This document shows, one piece after another, positions 1 to 7,642 of a stretch of 64,000 nucleotides of DNA; the first letter of the stretch is position 1; every line of letters starts with the position of its first letter. The notes under the pieces are model-generated. The model searched no databases and was not told the origin of the DNA. It was given only the letters and a program-made list of their open reading frames with translations. The stretch is taken from assembly GCF_000317435.1 (NCBI RefSeq), contig NC_019751.1, positions 6,262,001 through 6,326,000 on the forward strand. The letters run 5' to 3'. The DNA is from Calothrix sp. PCC 6303. GTDB taxonomy: Bacteria; Cyanobacteriota; Cyanobacteriia; Cyanobacteriales; Nostocaceae. A program made the position numbers and the translations under genes.

Positions 1-590
1 GATTCCGTCACCCAAATCCTTAATTCTCCCTCCTCATCAACAGGTAACTTACTTTCCTCCAACCAAGTTGCTTTCCCCTCCAACTTCACCTTTGCACCTG
101 CAAGTAAATCAGCAATAAACCCCTTTGCTGCTTCCGGATTTGCCAACTCATACCCTGGTGGAGGGGACAGTAAAGCAGTACGAAACCGGATATCTCCTGC
201 TGTGGTAATTGCCGCTTCCACACCCAACCCTGTGGCAATTTGCCTAGCTAAATCGTTCACCCCCCTAAGTCCCCCCAACAAAGGAACTACCGCACTCCCA
301 TCCTCCCCTATAGCCAAAACTGGAGGTTCTTGACGCTTATCAGAGATAATTGGTGCTAGGGTACGAATCAAAATTCCCGCTGCACAGATACCAATAATTG
401 GGACTCCATCTGTAAATAATTTTCGTAAAGTTTCACCAAAATTGTCGAAACTCACATCAACACCCGATGTTCTCCCCACCAAACCATAGATTGTCACTTT
501 GGGTGCGACTGTAGCTAATACTGTCGCAATTTTCCGAGCAAGGGAGACACTATTTTGATTGAGAACAACAATTGCAGCAGATGAAAACAT
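1..590 (-). CDS. cobJ: CbiG/CobJ (precorrin-3B C17-methyltransferase, CbiG-type N-terminus), partial
   Basis: Reading from an ATG at 590, the frame stays open to the left edge, so only the first ~196 residues are here. They match the CbiG-like N-terminal region that cyanobacteria fuse to the CobJ/CbiH precorrin-3B C17-methyltransferase: 'AIVVLNQNSVSLARKIA' start, a central 'GICAAGILIRTLAP' segment, then 'AIGEDGSAVVPLLGG' and 'GVNDLARQIA', which are hallmark CbiG motifs (GxAVRAxAP and DxxGxxVIPLLGGH-like). CbiG opens the delta-lactone ring and CobJ methylates C17 during ring contraction in cobalamin synthesis, in the cytoplasm. The methyltransferase half would lie outside the window, so the CobJ fusion is inferred from the family rather than seen. 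No clear Shine-Dalgarno sequence precedes the ATG. A cobalamin riboswitch 3.5 kb away makes the region cobalamin-themed. Confidence 0.8.
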   Translation of the reverse strand, partial: MFSSAAIVVLNQNSVSLARKIATVLATVAPKVTIYGLVGRTSGVDVSFDNFGETLRKLFTDGVPIIGICAAGILIRTLAPIISDKRQEPPVLAIGEDGSAVVPLLGGLRGVNDLARQIATGLGVEAAITTAGDIRFRTALLSPPPGYELANPEAAKGFIADLLAGAKVKLEGKATWLEESKLPVDEEGELRIWVTE

Positions 591-881
591 TTTTATGCTT
601 ATACTTAAGTCCCTATCAAAGATAGTATCTGTCATTGCCACCAGAGGGAAGCATAAGAAGTGGAAGGATGTAGAGACGCAAAATTTTGCCTCTCTAAAAG
701 TGTTTTGGCACCCAACTAACCCAGTAGTCAGACAAAATTAATTACACAATGTCATTGCGAACACAAGGTTTTGGACTGCTTCGCTTTACTCAAAATGAAT
801 GTAAAATGTTTGCGCGACTACTTATGAAGTCCAGGATATAGAAGGTTTTGATACCAACAATAGGACTTTTCAAACATCCTC
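591..881. other. Intergenic spacer with a dispersed palindrome
   Basis: No convincing gene. At 671-696 is a palindrome of the GTAGAGACG...CGTCTCTAC family that recurs elsewhere in the window (with GCAAAATTTTGC at its centre). The short open frame across 559-741 overlaps the start of the cobJ gene on the other strand and this palindrome and is unlikely to be coding. Confidence 0.5.
671..696. repeat. Dispersed palindromic repeat (GTAGAGACG family)
   Basis: Imperfect inverted repeat, arms TAGAGACGC / GCCTCTCTA around AAAATTTT. Same family as copies at 3624-3652, 23432-23460, 33744-33773 and more diverged ones at 7386-7411 and 39463-39490. Confidence 0.6.
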
Positions 882-1655
882 TTAGGCTGTCTTAAAAAAT
901 CGAATAATTTCGCGTACATGATCTAAAAATTGTCCATCTGTAGAAAGTTGCGCGATCGCTTGTTCTGTTTCGCGGGATAATTGCTGGTGTTCGCTGTGGT
1001 TTGTTGCCCCTAGTCTTTCCAAATTATTTGCTAAACGTGCCAATTCTTTGCGGGTTTCATCTACATAGCTTTGCTGGGTTGCAACCACAGAGTAGGGGAA
1101 TTCTGGATTTAGTTGTTCTTCGAGAATACGTATTTTTTCTTCTAATGTGCTGAAACGTCCACGCAATTCGTAGATATCTTCGCGGGGATATTGTAACTCT
1201 TGACGAATCATCGTTAATCTTGCGTATACATACTCATAAGCGCTAATAGCAGGACGTAATCCAGTTAATAATAAAGCTGCACCCGATGAGATGTAACCCA
1301 CAGTACTAATACCAGTGGCAGCCAGAGTATATAGAGTAGCAGCGGAGATGACGTGTAATGCGATCGCTATAATCAACGAACGCTTTGCCAGCAACCTAAC
1401 ATACTTTTGCTGCTTCTCATCAACTGTAATTCCTTTCTCTTTTGATTGCGCTCCCTGTGCTAAAACTTCTTTAGCTTGAAAATGAATATTCCAGGGTACA
1501 GTTACAATCACCAACAACCACCAAAAGCTTGCCCCTGCAATTACCCAGTCTAAAAAGTTACCTGATGGAATATGAAACCATTGAAAACAAGCAAAAACTA
1601 ATGCCATCAAAGCGACAATTCCAACACTTGAACCCACAAATAGATTTAGATACAT
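882..1655 (-). CDS. Conserved cyanobacterial membrane protein with C-terminal coiled coil
   Basis: I do not recognise a named family. Starting at the ATG at 1655 the product is 257 residues; AGAGG sits about 8 bases upstream, which favours this start over the longer frame opening at 1706. Residues ~4-25 and ~35-55 are hydrophobic, and another hydrophobic pair at ~95-140 follows a charged loop, giving about four membrane segments. The remaining ~115 residues are charged and heptad-like ('RGRFSTLEEKIRILEEQL'), consistent with a cytoplasmic coiled coil. Stands alone between two spacers; convergent with nothing. Could be a scaffold or a stress-sensing membrane protein, but no function can be assigned. 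Confidence 0.75.
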   Translation of the reverse strand: MYLNLFVGSSVGIVALMALVFACFQWFHIPSGNFLDWVIAGASFWWLLVIVTVPWNIHFQAKEVLAQGAQSKEKGITVDEKQQKYVRLLAKRSLIIAIALHVISAATLYTLAATGISTVGYISSGAALLLTGLRPAISAYEYVYARLTMIRQELQYPREDIYELRGRFSTLEEKIRILEEQLNPEFPYSVVATQQSYVDETRKELARLANNLERLGATNHSEHQQLSRETEQAIAQLSTDGQFLDHVREIIRFFKTA

Positions 1656-1910
1656 CAGGCAACCTCTTTTACTATTGGTATTCCCCACATCATGGCTTTT
1701 CAGCATAAATATCTAAAAAATACCTGTGATACTTTCTTGAGTTACACACATACTACATAGTTAATTGGGAATTTTAGTTCGGCACTTTAACTTGAGATGT
1801 CTCCCCAGGGTGGTTTTAACTTAGGGTAAATTAATTATTATTAAGAATATGATTGTGACACTTGCAGCATATGCATGTTCAGAGCTGAAGACTAAATAGG
1901 AATAAAAGCT

Positions 1911-3398
1911 ATGACTAATGAAACTCGCGGACAATGGGATTTAGGTAGATTTATTCAAACACTCAACTATTTTGAAGTTGTACCACCTTTAAATTGGATT
2001 CAAAATATACTACAGGGTAAGTTCTTTCAGAATAGCCAAAATCAGCCAGATGGAGCCAAAAAAATGGGTGTAATCTTAGTTGCAGGGGCAACAGGTGGTG
2101 TGGGTAAACGAGTTGTACAACGCTTACTTCAGCAGGGTTATCGAGTGAGATGTCTAGTGCGTGACATCGAAAAAGCTAGAAATATTCTTGGTAACGATAC
2201 TGATTTAATAGTTGCCGATATTACCAAACCTGAAACTTTAAACGAATTAGTTATGTCAAATATCCAAGCTGTAATTTGCTGTACATCAGTGCGTGTGCAG
2301 CCTGTAGAAGGCGATACACCTAATCGTGACAAATATAACCAAGGTATTAAATTTTATCAACCGGAAATAGTCGGTGACACACCTGAAAATGTTGAATATC
2401 AAGGTGTCAAAAATTTAGTTGAGGCAGCGGCAAAATACCTCCCCCAAGGAGACGAGAAGCTAGTTTTCGACTTTACTAACCCATCAACAGATTTGAAAAA
2501 TATTTGGGGTGCTTTGGATGATGTGGTGATGGGTGGAGTTAGTAGCAGTAATATGAGTTTTCTTGATAGTTCAGCTATATTCGCTGGAAATATTTCCATT
2601 GCCAATTCTGGAGGTTTTGCCTCAGTTAGAACTAAAAACTTTGATCCAGCAATCAATTTATCTGGTTATGAAGGAATTGATTTAAAAGTTAAAGGTGATG
2701 GCAAACGCTATAAATTATTTTTGCGTTCTGATTCTGCCTGGGATGGTGTTGGTTATAGTTATTCCTTTGACACAGAAGCAGATACTTGGATTAATATTAA
2801 AGTTCCCTTCAGTAATTTAATTCCTGTATTTCGTGCCAAAGTTGTTAGGGATCGTCCTCCAATAGATACCAGTAAAATTTGCTCTTTACAATTAATGTTA
2901 AGTAAATTTGAGTATGATGGTGAACTAAATCCCAAGTTTTCTGCTGGTGCTTTTGCTTTGGAAGTAGAATCAATCAAAGCCTACGGAGGTAGCAAATTAC
3001 CTAGATTTGTCCTCATTAGTTCCGCAGGTGTCACCCGTCCTGGAAGAGAGGGAATTAACTTAGAAGAAGAACCCCCCGCAGTTAGATTAAATGATCAATT
3101 GGGAGGAATATTAACTTGGAAACTGAGAGGAGAAGATAGTTTAAGGACAAGTGGTATTCCTTATACAATTATTCGTCCTTGTGCTTTAACTGAGGAAACT
3201 GGTGGTAAAGAATTATTAGCTGAACAAGGTGATAATATTCGCGGCAAAATCAGCCGGGATGATGTTGCTGAATTGTGTTTACAGGCATTACAAGAAACAG
3301 CAGCATCTAATGTCACTTTTGAAGTGAAACAAGGAGAAAATCAAATGGGGAATCCAGGATGGAAAACCTTATTTTCTCAGTTAAAAAGTGATAGCTGA
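1911..3398 (+). CDS. CIA30-domain / NAD(P)-binding atypical SDR fusion
   Basis: 495 residues. After a ~45-residue N-terminal extension comes a Rossmann start 'LVAGATGGVGKRVVQRLL' (residues ~55-75), typical of NmrA/atypical short-chain dehydrogenases. A complex-I intermediate-associated protein 30 (CIA30) domain is inserted at ~180-355 ('DDVVMGGVSSSNM', 'DGKRYKLFLRSD', 'PFSNLIPVFRAKVV'). The SDR fold then resumes with 'FVLISSAGVTRPGR' and 'SGIPYTIIRPCALTEE'. In eukaryotes CIA30 helps assemble respiratory complex I; cyanobacterial and plant fusions of this type have been linked to photosynthetic membrane or NDH assembly, but the reaction is not established. AGGA lies ~12 bases before the ATG. 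The stop is followed one base later by a GNAT remnant on the same strand. Confidence 0.85.
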   Translation: MTNETRGQWDLGRFIQTLNYFEVVPPLNWIQNILQGKFFQNSQNQPDGAKKMGVILVAGATGGVGKRVVQRLLQQGYRVRCLVRDIEKARNILGNDTDLIVADITKPETLNELVMSNIQAVICCTSVRVQPVEGDTPNRDKYNQGIKFYQPEIVGDTPENVEYQGVKNLVEAAAKYLPQGDEKLVFDFTNPSTDLKNIWGALDDVVMGGVSSSNMSFLDSSAIFAGNISIANSGGFASVRTKNFDPAINLSGYEGIDLKVKGDGKRYKLFLRSDSAWDGVGYSYSFDTEADTWINIKVPFSNLIPVFRAKVVRDRPPIDTSKICSLQLMLSKFEYDGELNPKFSAGAFALEVESIKAYGGSKLPRFVLISSAGVTRPGREGINLEEEPPAVRLNDQLGGILTWKLRGEDSLRTSGIPYTIIRPCALTEETGGKELLAEQGDNIRGKISRDDVAELCLQALQETAASNVTFEVKQGENQMGNPGWKTLFSQLKSDS

Positions 3399-3399
3399 A

Positions 3400-3489
3400 A
3401 TGAGCAATGACTTAAATCTACGTGTTGCCACCCCCAACGACATAGATTTGCTAGGACACTGGGATGATATCTATCTGATGTGGGCTTAG
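3400..3489 (+). pseudogene. Truncated GNAT acetyltransferase remnant
   Basis: An ATG one base after the stop of the CIA30 gene opens a 29-codon frame, 'LRVATPNDIDLLGHWD' then a stop. That stretch matches the first beta strand and helix of aminoglycoside-6'-acetyltransferase-like GNAT proteins, which normally run 150-180 residues. After the 'HWD' the match ends and the DNA turns into a repeat with GCGGGC/GCCCGC arms. I read it as the 5' stub of a gene lost to deletion or repeat insertion. Also comparable to the complete GNAT at 15995, which begins 'IRVATPDDLGLV'. Confidence 0.55.
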
Positions 3490-3623
3490 GGACTTCCAAT
3501 TAAAAAAATACCCACAAATTTCTTGTGGTGCGGGCATCTTGCCCGCAAATTATCAAGGATGGGCAGGATGCCAATACATATCTGCGTTACTTCGGATTAA
3601 ATAAGACATCTAGTGAAAATGAA

Positions 3624-3652
3624 TGTAGAGACGTTCTGGTGGAACGTCTACA
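3624..3652. repeat. Dispersed palindromic repeat (GTAGAGACG family)
   Basis: Arms TGTAGA(G)ACGTTC and GAACGTCTACA around a TGGTG-like loop, nearly perfect; a small hairpin if transcribed. Confidence 0.65.
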
Positions 3653-3829
3653 CAAAATTTGGGTATTGATGTGTGATTCAAAGACATTAAAATTGCTGTA
3701 ATTACTGGAGATGTTAAATGGATTACGCGATCGCATAACCCATTTAACACCGATTAAGAGCAGAAGTACATCGCAATATAAACTATTTGTCGGACAAATT
3801 GCCTCACAAGTATTGACAATCACCTCAAA

Positions 3830-3848
3830 GAGAATGATAATCATTTTA
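3830..3848 (+). promoter_or_regulatory. Fur box
   Basis: The 19-mer agrees at 16 of 19 positions with the E. coli consensus GATAATGATAATCATTATC and has a perfect 13-bp palindromic core AATGATAATCATT (3833-3845). It lies about 400 bases upstream of the TonB-dependent receptor and upstream of the riboswitch, where iron-dependent repression of the operon transcript would act. Seen directly; Fur binding is inferred. Confidence 0.75.
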
Positions 3849-4077
3849 CTCATTTTAAGTAAATATTATTACAGTCAAAACTTTTACAGGTATGAATCAG
3901 TGGTTATTTGTCAAGTACTGAACATCATCAAAATCGATATATTCTGCTTTATAGGTTGGATAATCAAATCTACTCAGTTGCTTTTTACCCTCACTTTCGA
4001 GATCCTCTACGCAAAGCATACTTACGAATGTAATATTTCGACATTAATCACCAAATATATCCGTGCTATTGTGCGAA

Positions 4078-4214
4078 AATGCATTGGTTCTAATCAGAAT
4101 TATTCATTAAAAATAACGGGGAAAGTTTGGTGAAAATCCAGCGCTGTCCCGCAACTGTGACGAGGCAAATTTTTCTTTTTAATCTTTGTCTCTAAGTCAG
4201 AACACCCGCCAATC
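4078..4214 (+). promoter_or_regulatory. Cobalamin (AdoCbl-type) riboswitch
   Basis: Contains the conserved cobalamin-element blocks in order and spacing: ATTGGTTC, then AACGGGGAAAGTTTGGTG followed by AAAATCCAGCGCTG, the core CCCGCAACTGTGACG, and the closing AAGTCAGAACACCCGCC. It ends ~35 bases before the start codon of the TonB-dependent receptor, so the expression platform is short and probably works by hiding the GAGG ribosome binding site at ~4239. Known role: B12 binding lowers expression of B12 uptake and synthesis genes. Confidence 0.93.
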
Positions 4215-4247
4215 GCCACAAAAAACATAATTATCTGCGAGGTACAG

Positions 4248-6431
4248 ATGAGAAATAATATGTTTAATTCCCAATTGGGAACTAAGTTTGCTGTGTCTAG
4301 TTTGGCAGCAATATTGGGGATATTCTCTGGAAGTTACAAAGCTAGGGCAACGGAAATCCCCCTAATATCCAACTTTCCCAAAAACGAAGGTACTGCTTCA
4401 GATTTACAACCAGCTACACAAGTCATACCCAACAACAAAATAGCAGAAGTCGCTCAAGAATCGACACCAACAGAAGAACAAAAAGAAGAGAAAGAACCCG
4501 ACATCGAAATAAACGTCGTCGATAAATTATTGAATGAACCTGTGTACTCTCCTTTTCGTCGGGAAGGGACAGTTAAAGATTCTACCCGTCCCATATATGT
4601 GATTACGGGTGAAGAAATGGAAGCACAGGGTGTGAGAACAGTCCGAGAAGCACTCAAATTTGTTCCTGGTATCTTACCAGATGGAACTGTTGGAACTGAA
4701 CCCCATGCATTAAGTGGTCAATTTATTCGTGGTTCTAATGGTGAACAGGTGCTAATTCTGCTTGACGGCAGACCAATTAATAACTTAGGTAGTGGTCGTT
4801 TTGATCTGTCAGAATTCACTACCAATAACATTGAGCGAGTCGAAGTGTTACCAGGTGGTGGTTCAACTCTTTATGGTTCTGATGCAATTGGTGGAGTAAT
4901 TAATATTATTACCCGTCGTCCCACAGATAAAACCACAACTGAAGCAAAGGTAAATGTTGGTGCTTATGGATTGAATCAACAGACTATTCAAAATAGTGGA
5001 AAAGCTGGGGATATTGGTTGGGTAGTGGGATATAATCGCACTCAATCCCAATATAATTATCCTTTTTCAATTCCCGAAGCTAACTTTAGGGGAACCAGAA
5101 AAAATAACGATGCTCTCTTCAATAACTTTAACGTTAAATTAGAAGCAAATTTAGGTAAGCGTAATACTCTAACTTTTTCCACACAATACTTAGGAAAAGA
5201 ACAAGGAACACCAGGAGGAGTTCCCATACTTGTACCACAATTTGGTCAAGGTTCTGGTAATGTACTAACCGATAAAAACCGCAAATATACAGACCAAGTT
5301 TTAAATGATTTAAGCTGGAGTTCTAAGCTTGGAGGGGGAAATGATTCGCTATTAACAGCCAGATTCTACACCGATTTTCTCAATACTCGCTTTGACTCTA
5401 ACTCCATCACTAATCCACCTCAATTCAACAGAAGATTCGAGACAAAACAAAGTTCTTACGGTTTTCAAGCTACCCATAGCTGGAACTTCAGCAAAAATCA
5501 CAGTATAGTTTATGGTTTTGACTATCGAAATGTGAATGTTGTTAGTAGTGCAATCAGAAATTCTACAGGTGTCAACACAATTAACTATGACGATAATATT
5601 GGGCAAAGTGCTATTTTTGCCAGATACGAAACAAGTCTTATTCCTAACGTCAAATTCAATTTAGGTTTGCGTCAAGATTTCAACACTTTAGCCAATGCTT
5701 CTGCAACATCACCATCAATTGGTGCAAAATGGGATATCAGCAACTCTACTACTATACGGGCAAACTACATCAGAAATTTTCGTGTCCCAACGGTAAGCAA
5801 CTTATTTAGTCTTAACCCAACATTTATCGGGAATCCCAACCTTAAACCAGAAAAAGGAGATAGTTTTGATATTGGTATCGACCAAAAATTAGGGGACATT
5901 GGTTTGTTGCGCTTAACTTTTTTCCAAAATAACATATCAGACCTAATTGCTTTCAAATCTATTAGACCAGCCGTGAATGGAGTAACGGGAACTTGGGAAA
6001 ATATCGGCTTAGTTGAAACTTCAGGAATTGAAGCGGCATTAAATTTACAAATTGCTAAAAATATCTATGCTTTTGTAAATTATACGGCAAATGATCCACG
6101 CATCAAAAAAAGTTCTAATCCGGCAGAAATCAACAAAGAGTTACGATTTGCAGGTGCAGATAAACTAAATTTGGGTGTTTCCTATGAAAATACTCAAGGT
6201 TTATATCTTGGACTATTGATGAATTCTCTGGGGAAATATCCTACGAATAATACCAACACTGAGTCATTAGCAGGTTACACAACTTTTGATGCAAAAACTC
6301 GCATTCCCCTCAGTCAGAACTTCACCCTTAATGCTAGTGTAGATAATATCTTTAATCAAAGATATCAATTATTTGCTGGATTTCCGGATGCGGGTAGAGT
6401 ATTTCAAGTTGGTTTAAGTGCTAATTTCTAA
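4248..6431 (+). CDS. btuB: TonB-dependent outer-membrane receptor, BtuB-like
   Basis: 727 residues. Signal peptide region to ~35 (ends near 'KARATE'), a linker rich in E/K/P with a TonB-box-like 'EINVVDK' (~95), then the plug: 'RPIYVITGEEMEAQGVRTV', 'LILLDGRPINN', 'IERVEVLPGGGSTLYGSDA', 'GGVINIITRRP'. The rest is a 22-strand barrel ending in the expected aromatic 'FQVGLSANF'. Receptors of this size and sequence move cobalamin or siderophores across the outer membrane with energy from TonB. The riboswitch directly upstream points to cobalamin (or cobinamide); the Fur box leaves room for an iron ligand. GAGG sits ~6 bases before the ATG. First gene of a four-gene plus-strand cluster. Confidence 0.88.
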   Translation: MRNNMFNSQLGTKFAVSSLAAILGIFSGSYKARATEIPLISNFPKNEGTASDLQPATQVIPNNKIAEVAQESTPTEEQKEEKEPDIEINVVDKLLNEPVYSPFRREGTVKDSTRPIYVITGEEMEAQGVRTVREALKFVPGILPDGTVGTEPHALSGQFIRGSNGEQVLILLDGRPINNLGSGRFDLSEFTTNNIERVEVLPGGGSTLYGSDAIGGVINIITRRPTDKTTTEAKVNVGAYGLNQQTIQNSGKAGDIGWVVGYNRTQSQYNYPFSIPEANFRGTRKNNDALFNNFNVKLEANLGKRNTLTFSTQYLGKEQGTPGGVPILVPQFGQGSGNVLTDKNRKYTDQVLNDLSWSSKLGGGNDSLLTARFYTDFLNTRFDSNSITNPPQFNRRFETKQSSYGFQATHSWNFSKNHSIVYGFDYRNVNVVSSAIRNSTGVNTINYDDNIGQSAIFARYETSLIPNVKFNLGLRQDFNTLANASATSPSIGAKWDISNSTTIRANYIRNFRVPTVSNLFSLNPTFIGNPNLKPEKGDSFDIGIDQKLGDIGLLRLTFFQNNISDLIAFKSIRPAVNGVTGTWENIGLVETSGIEAALNLQIAKNIYAFVNYTANDPRIKKSSNPAEINKELRFAGADKLNLGVSYENTQGLYLGLLMNSLGKYPTNNTNTESLAGYTTFDAKTRIPLSQNFTLNASVDNIFNQRYQLFAGFPDAGRVFQVGLSANF

Positions 6432-6499
6432 TGATATGTATAGATGCTATGTATATGTAGCGTCTATACAATTAACCTACATATTGCGAGAAAATTGCC

Positions 6500-7366
6500 A
6501 TGATTGAATTCAATCCTTGTGTTATCCCACTCAATCAGAAAACAACTGAAGCAACAGGAAACGGTTGGACAATTGAATATGAGTATTTTGATTGTCGATG
6601 TGATGTACTTGCTTGTTTAACTTACACATTATTTCAACAAAATTGGCATCAAATTGGTTTAGGACATTTAGAACAAGGTAGCGTTTTAGAGTTAGAATTT
6701 CACGAAGCACCAAAAAAATGCGTTCTCTATGATGGATATCTGACTGTGATTACACAGGGTTGGCATTTTCACTTGTGTATTGAAGAAACTATAGGTGGTC
6801 CAAATTCAGAGACTCCACTAGAAGTAAGGCAGCAAAGATTAATTAATAAAGGTGCATTTTATAGACGTATTAATTCAGAAGGAGAACCCCACAGTTGGGG
6901 TATTCAGTTTTGGAATGGTGCGGGTGAAAAAGTAATGACTATATTTTTGCCAAATCCATATGTAGAAGATGAAAATTTATTACCTGATGGTAAAGCAAAT
7001 TTTAGCAAATTAGAGCTATATAAACAACTTCGAGAAATTTATGTGTTAGGAACAAAGGAAATTCCTTTTACTAAAAATCCTTTTAAGTGTTCTTATATAG
7101 CTGTTTGTACATCCGGACGCTGTTACCCCTCGCGGAAATGGCAACCTACATTTGATGCACTTTCTGCGGCAGTTGAAAAAGCAGGTTTGGATATAGAAGT
7201 GCGAACAACCGGTTGTTTGCAGGTTTGTAAATTGGGTCCGGTGGCATTTTATTCTGATGATAAAACTTGGTACAGTCGGGTGAAACCAGAAGTTGCCAAA
7301 AAGATTGTTAATGAACATTTAGTTGAAGGGAAAAAGGTGACAGAGTATATCTATCCACCTGTATAG
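6500..7366 (+). CDS. [2Fe-2S] thioredoxin-fold ferredoxin with unknown N-terminal domain
   Basis: 288 residues. The C-terminal ~90 residues are a thioredoxin-like [2Fe-2S] ferredoxin: 'VCTSGRCYPSRKW' supplies two Cys and 'TTGCLQVCKLGPVAF' two more, followed by 'WYSRVKPEVAKKIV', which is typical of that family. The N-terminal ~190 residues hold a separate conserved module with 'FDCRCDVLAC', 'YDGYLTVITQGWHFHLCIEE' and 'PHSWGIQFWNG'; its several Cys and His residues could bind a metal or cofactor but I do not recognise a named fold. It sits 68 bases after the receptor and before the binding protein, so it is probably co-regulated by the riboswitch. A likely role is intracellular reduction or handling of the imported corrinoid or iron chelate; this is inference. 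Confidence 0.8.
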   Translation: MIEFNPCVIPLNQKTTEATGNGWTIEYEYFDCRCDVLACLTYTLFQQNWHQIGLGHLEQGSVLELEFHEAPKKCVLYDGYLTVITQGWHFHLCIEETIGGPNSETPLEVRQQRLINKGAFYRRINSEGEPHSWGIQFWNGAGEKVMTIFLPNPYVEDENLLPDGKANFSKLELYKQLREIYVLGTKEIPFTKNPFKCSYIAVCTSGRCYPSRKWQPTFDALSAAVEKAGLDIEVRTTGCLQVCKLGPVAFYSDDKTWYSRVKPEVAKKIVNEHLVEGKKVTEYIYPPV

Positions 7367-7385
7367 TTGCCATTTTTGATTAATT

Positions 7386-7411
7386 GTAGAGATGTAATAT
7401 TTTACCTCTCC
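7386..7411. repeat. Diverged GTAGAGACG-family palindrome
   Basis: GTAGAGATGTAA-TATTTTACCTCTCC, a weaker member of the family described at 671; lies just outside the inverted-repeat element that follows. Confidence 0.35.
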
Positions 7412-7416
7412 TATAA

Positions 7417-7595
7417 ATACAGCAGATTACAGGTAAATGAGGTATAAAGATCAAGAATAAAACTGTGGTGGTACGGGCAGCGTTCGATGGTTCCTGAGCC
7501 TGTCGGAACGAAGTGTACCGGAGGTAAGGACTGAGCGCTCACGCCGAAGTCTTGCCCGCTACAGGTGTACCTTACCAAGATAAAATCTGCTGTAT
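7417..7595. repeat. MITE-like element with 12-bp terminal inverted repeats
   Basis: ATACAGCAGATT at 7417-7428 is repeated exactly in inverted orientation at 7584-7595, bracketing ~155 bases that contain further inverted blocks (ACGGGCA...TGCCCG, GGTAC...GTACC). No open frame inside. A single end of the same sequence appears alone near 17015-17030. The size and structure fit a non-autonomous miniature element, but no target-site duplication is evident. Confidence 0.5.
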
Positions 7596-7642
7596 ATTCT
7601 TTTTTCTAAAAGACATCTATAACTAAACAGCAATTGAACAAG

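Larger units (their letters stand above)
3490..4077 (+). other. Long leader/promoter region of the uptake operon
   Basis: Holds, in order, a palindromic repeat with GCGGGC...GCCCGC arms (about 3528-3575), a GTAGAGACG-family palindrome (3624-3652), a Fur box (3830-3848) and an AT-rich stretch leading to the riboswitch. An open frame spans 3711-4133 but runs through both the Fur box and the riboswitch and resembles nothing, so I do not call it. Confidence 0.5.

Noticed and set aside
3711-4133. 140-codon plus-strand frame
   Set aside because: Runs across the Fur box and the start of the cobalamin riboswitch and shows no family resemblance; a long frame by chance in AT-rich DNA.
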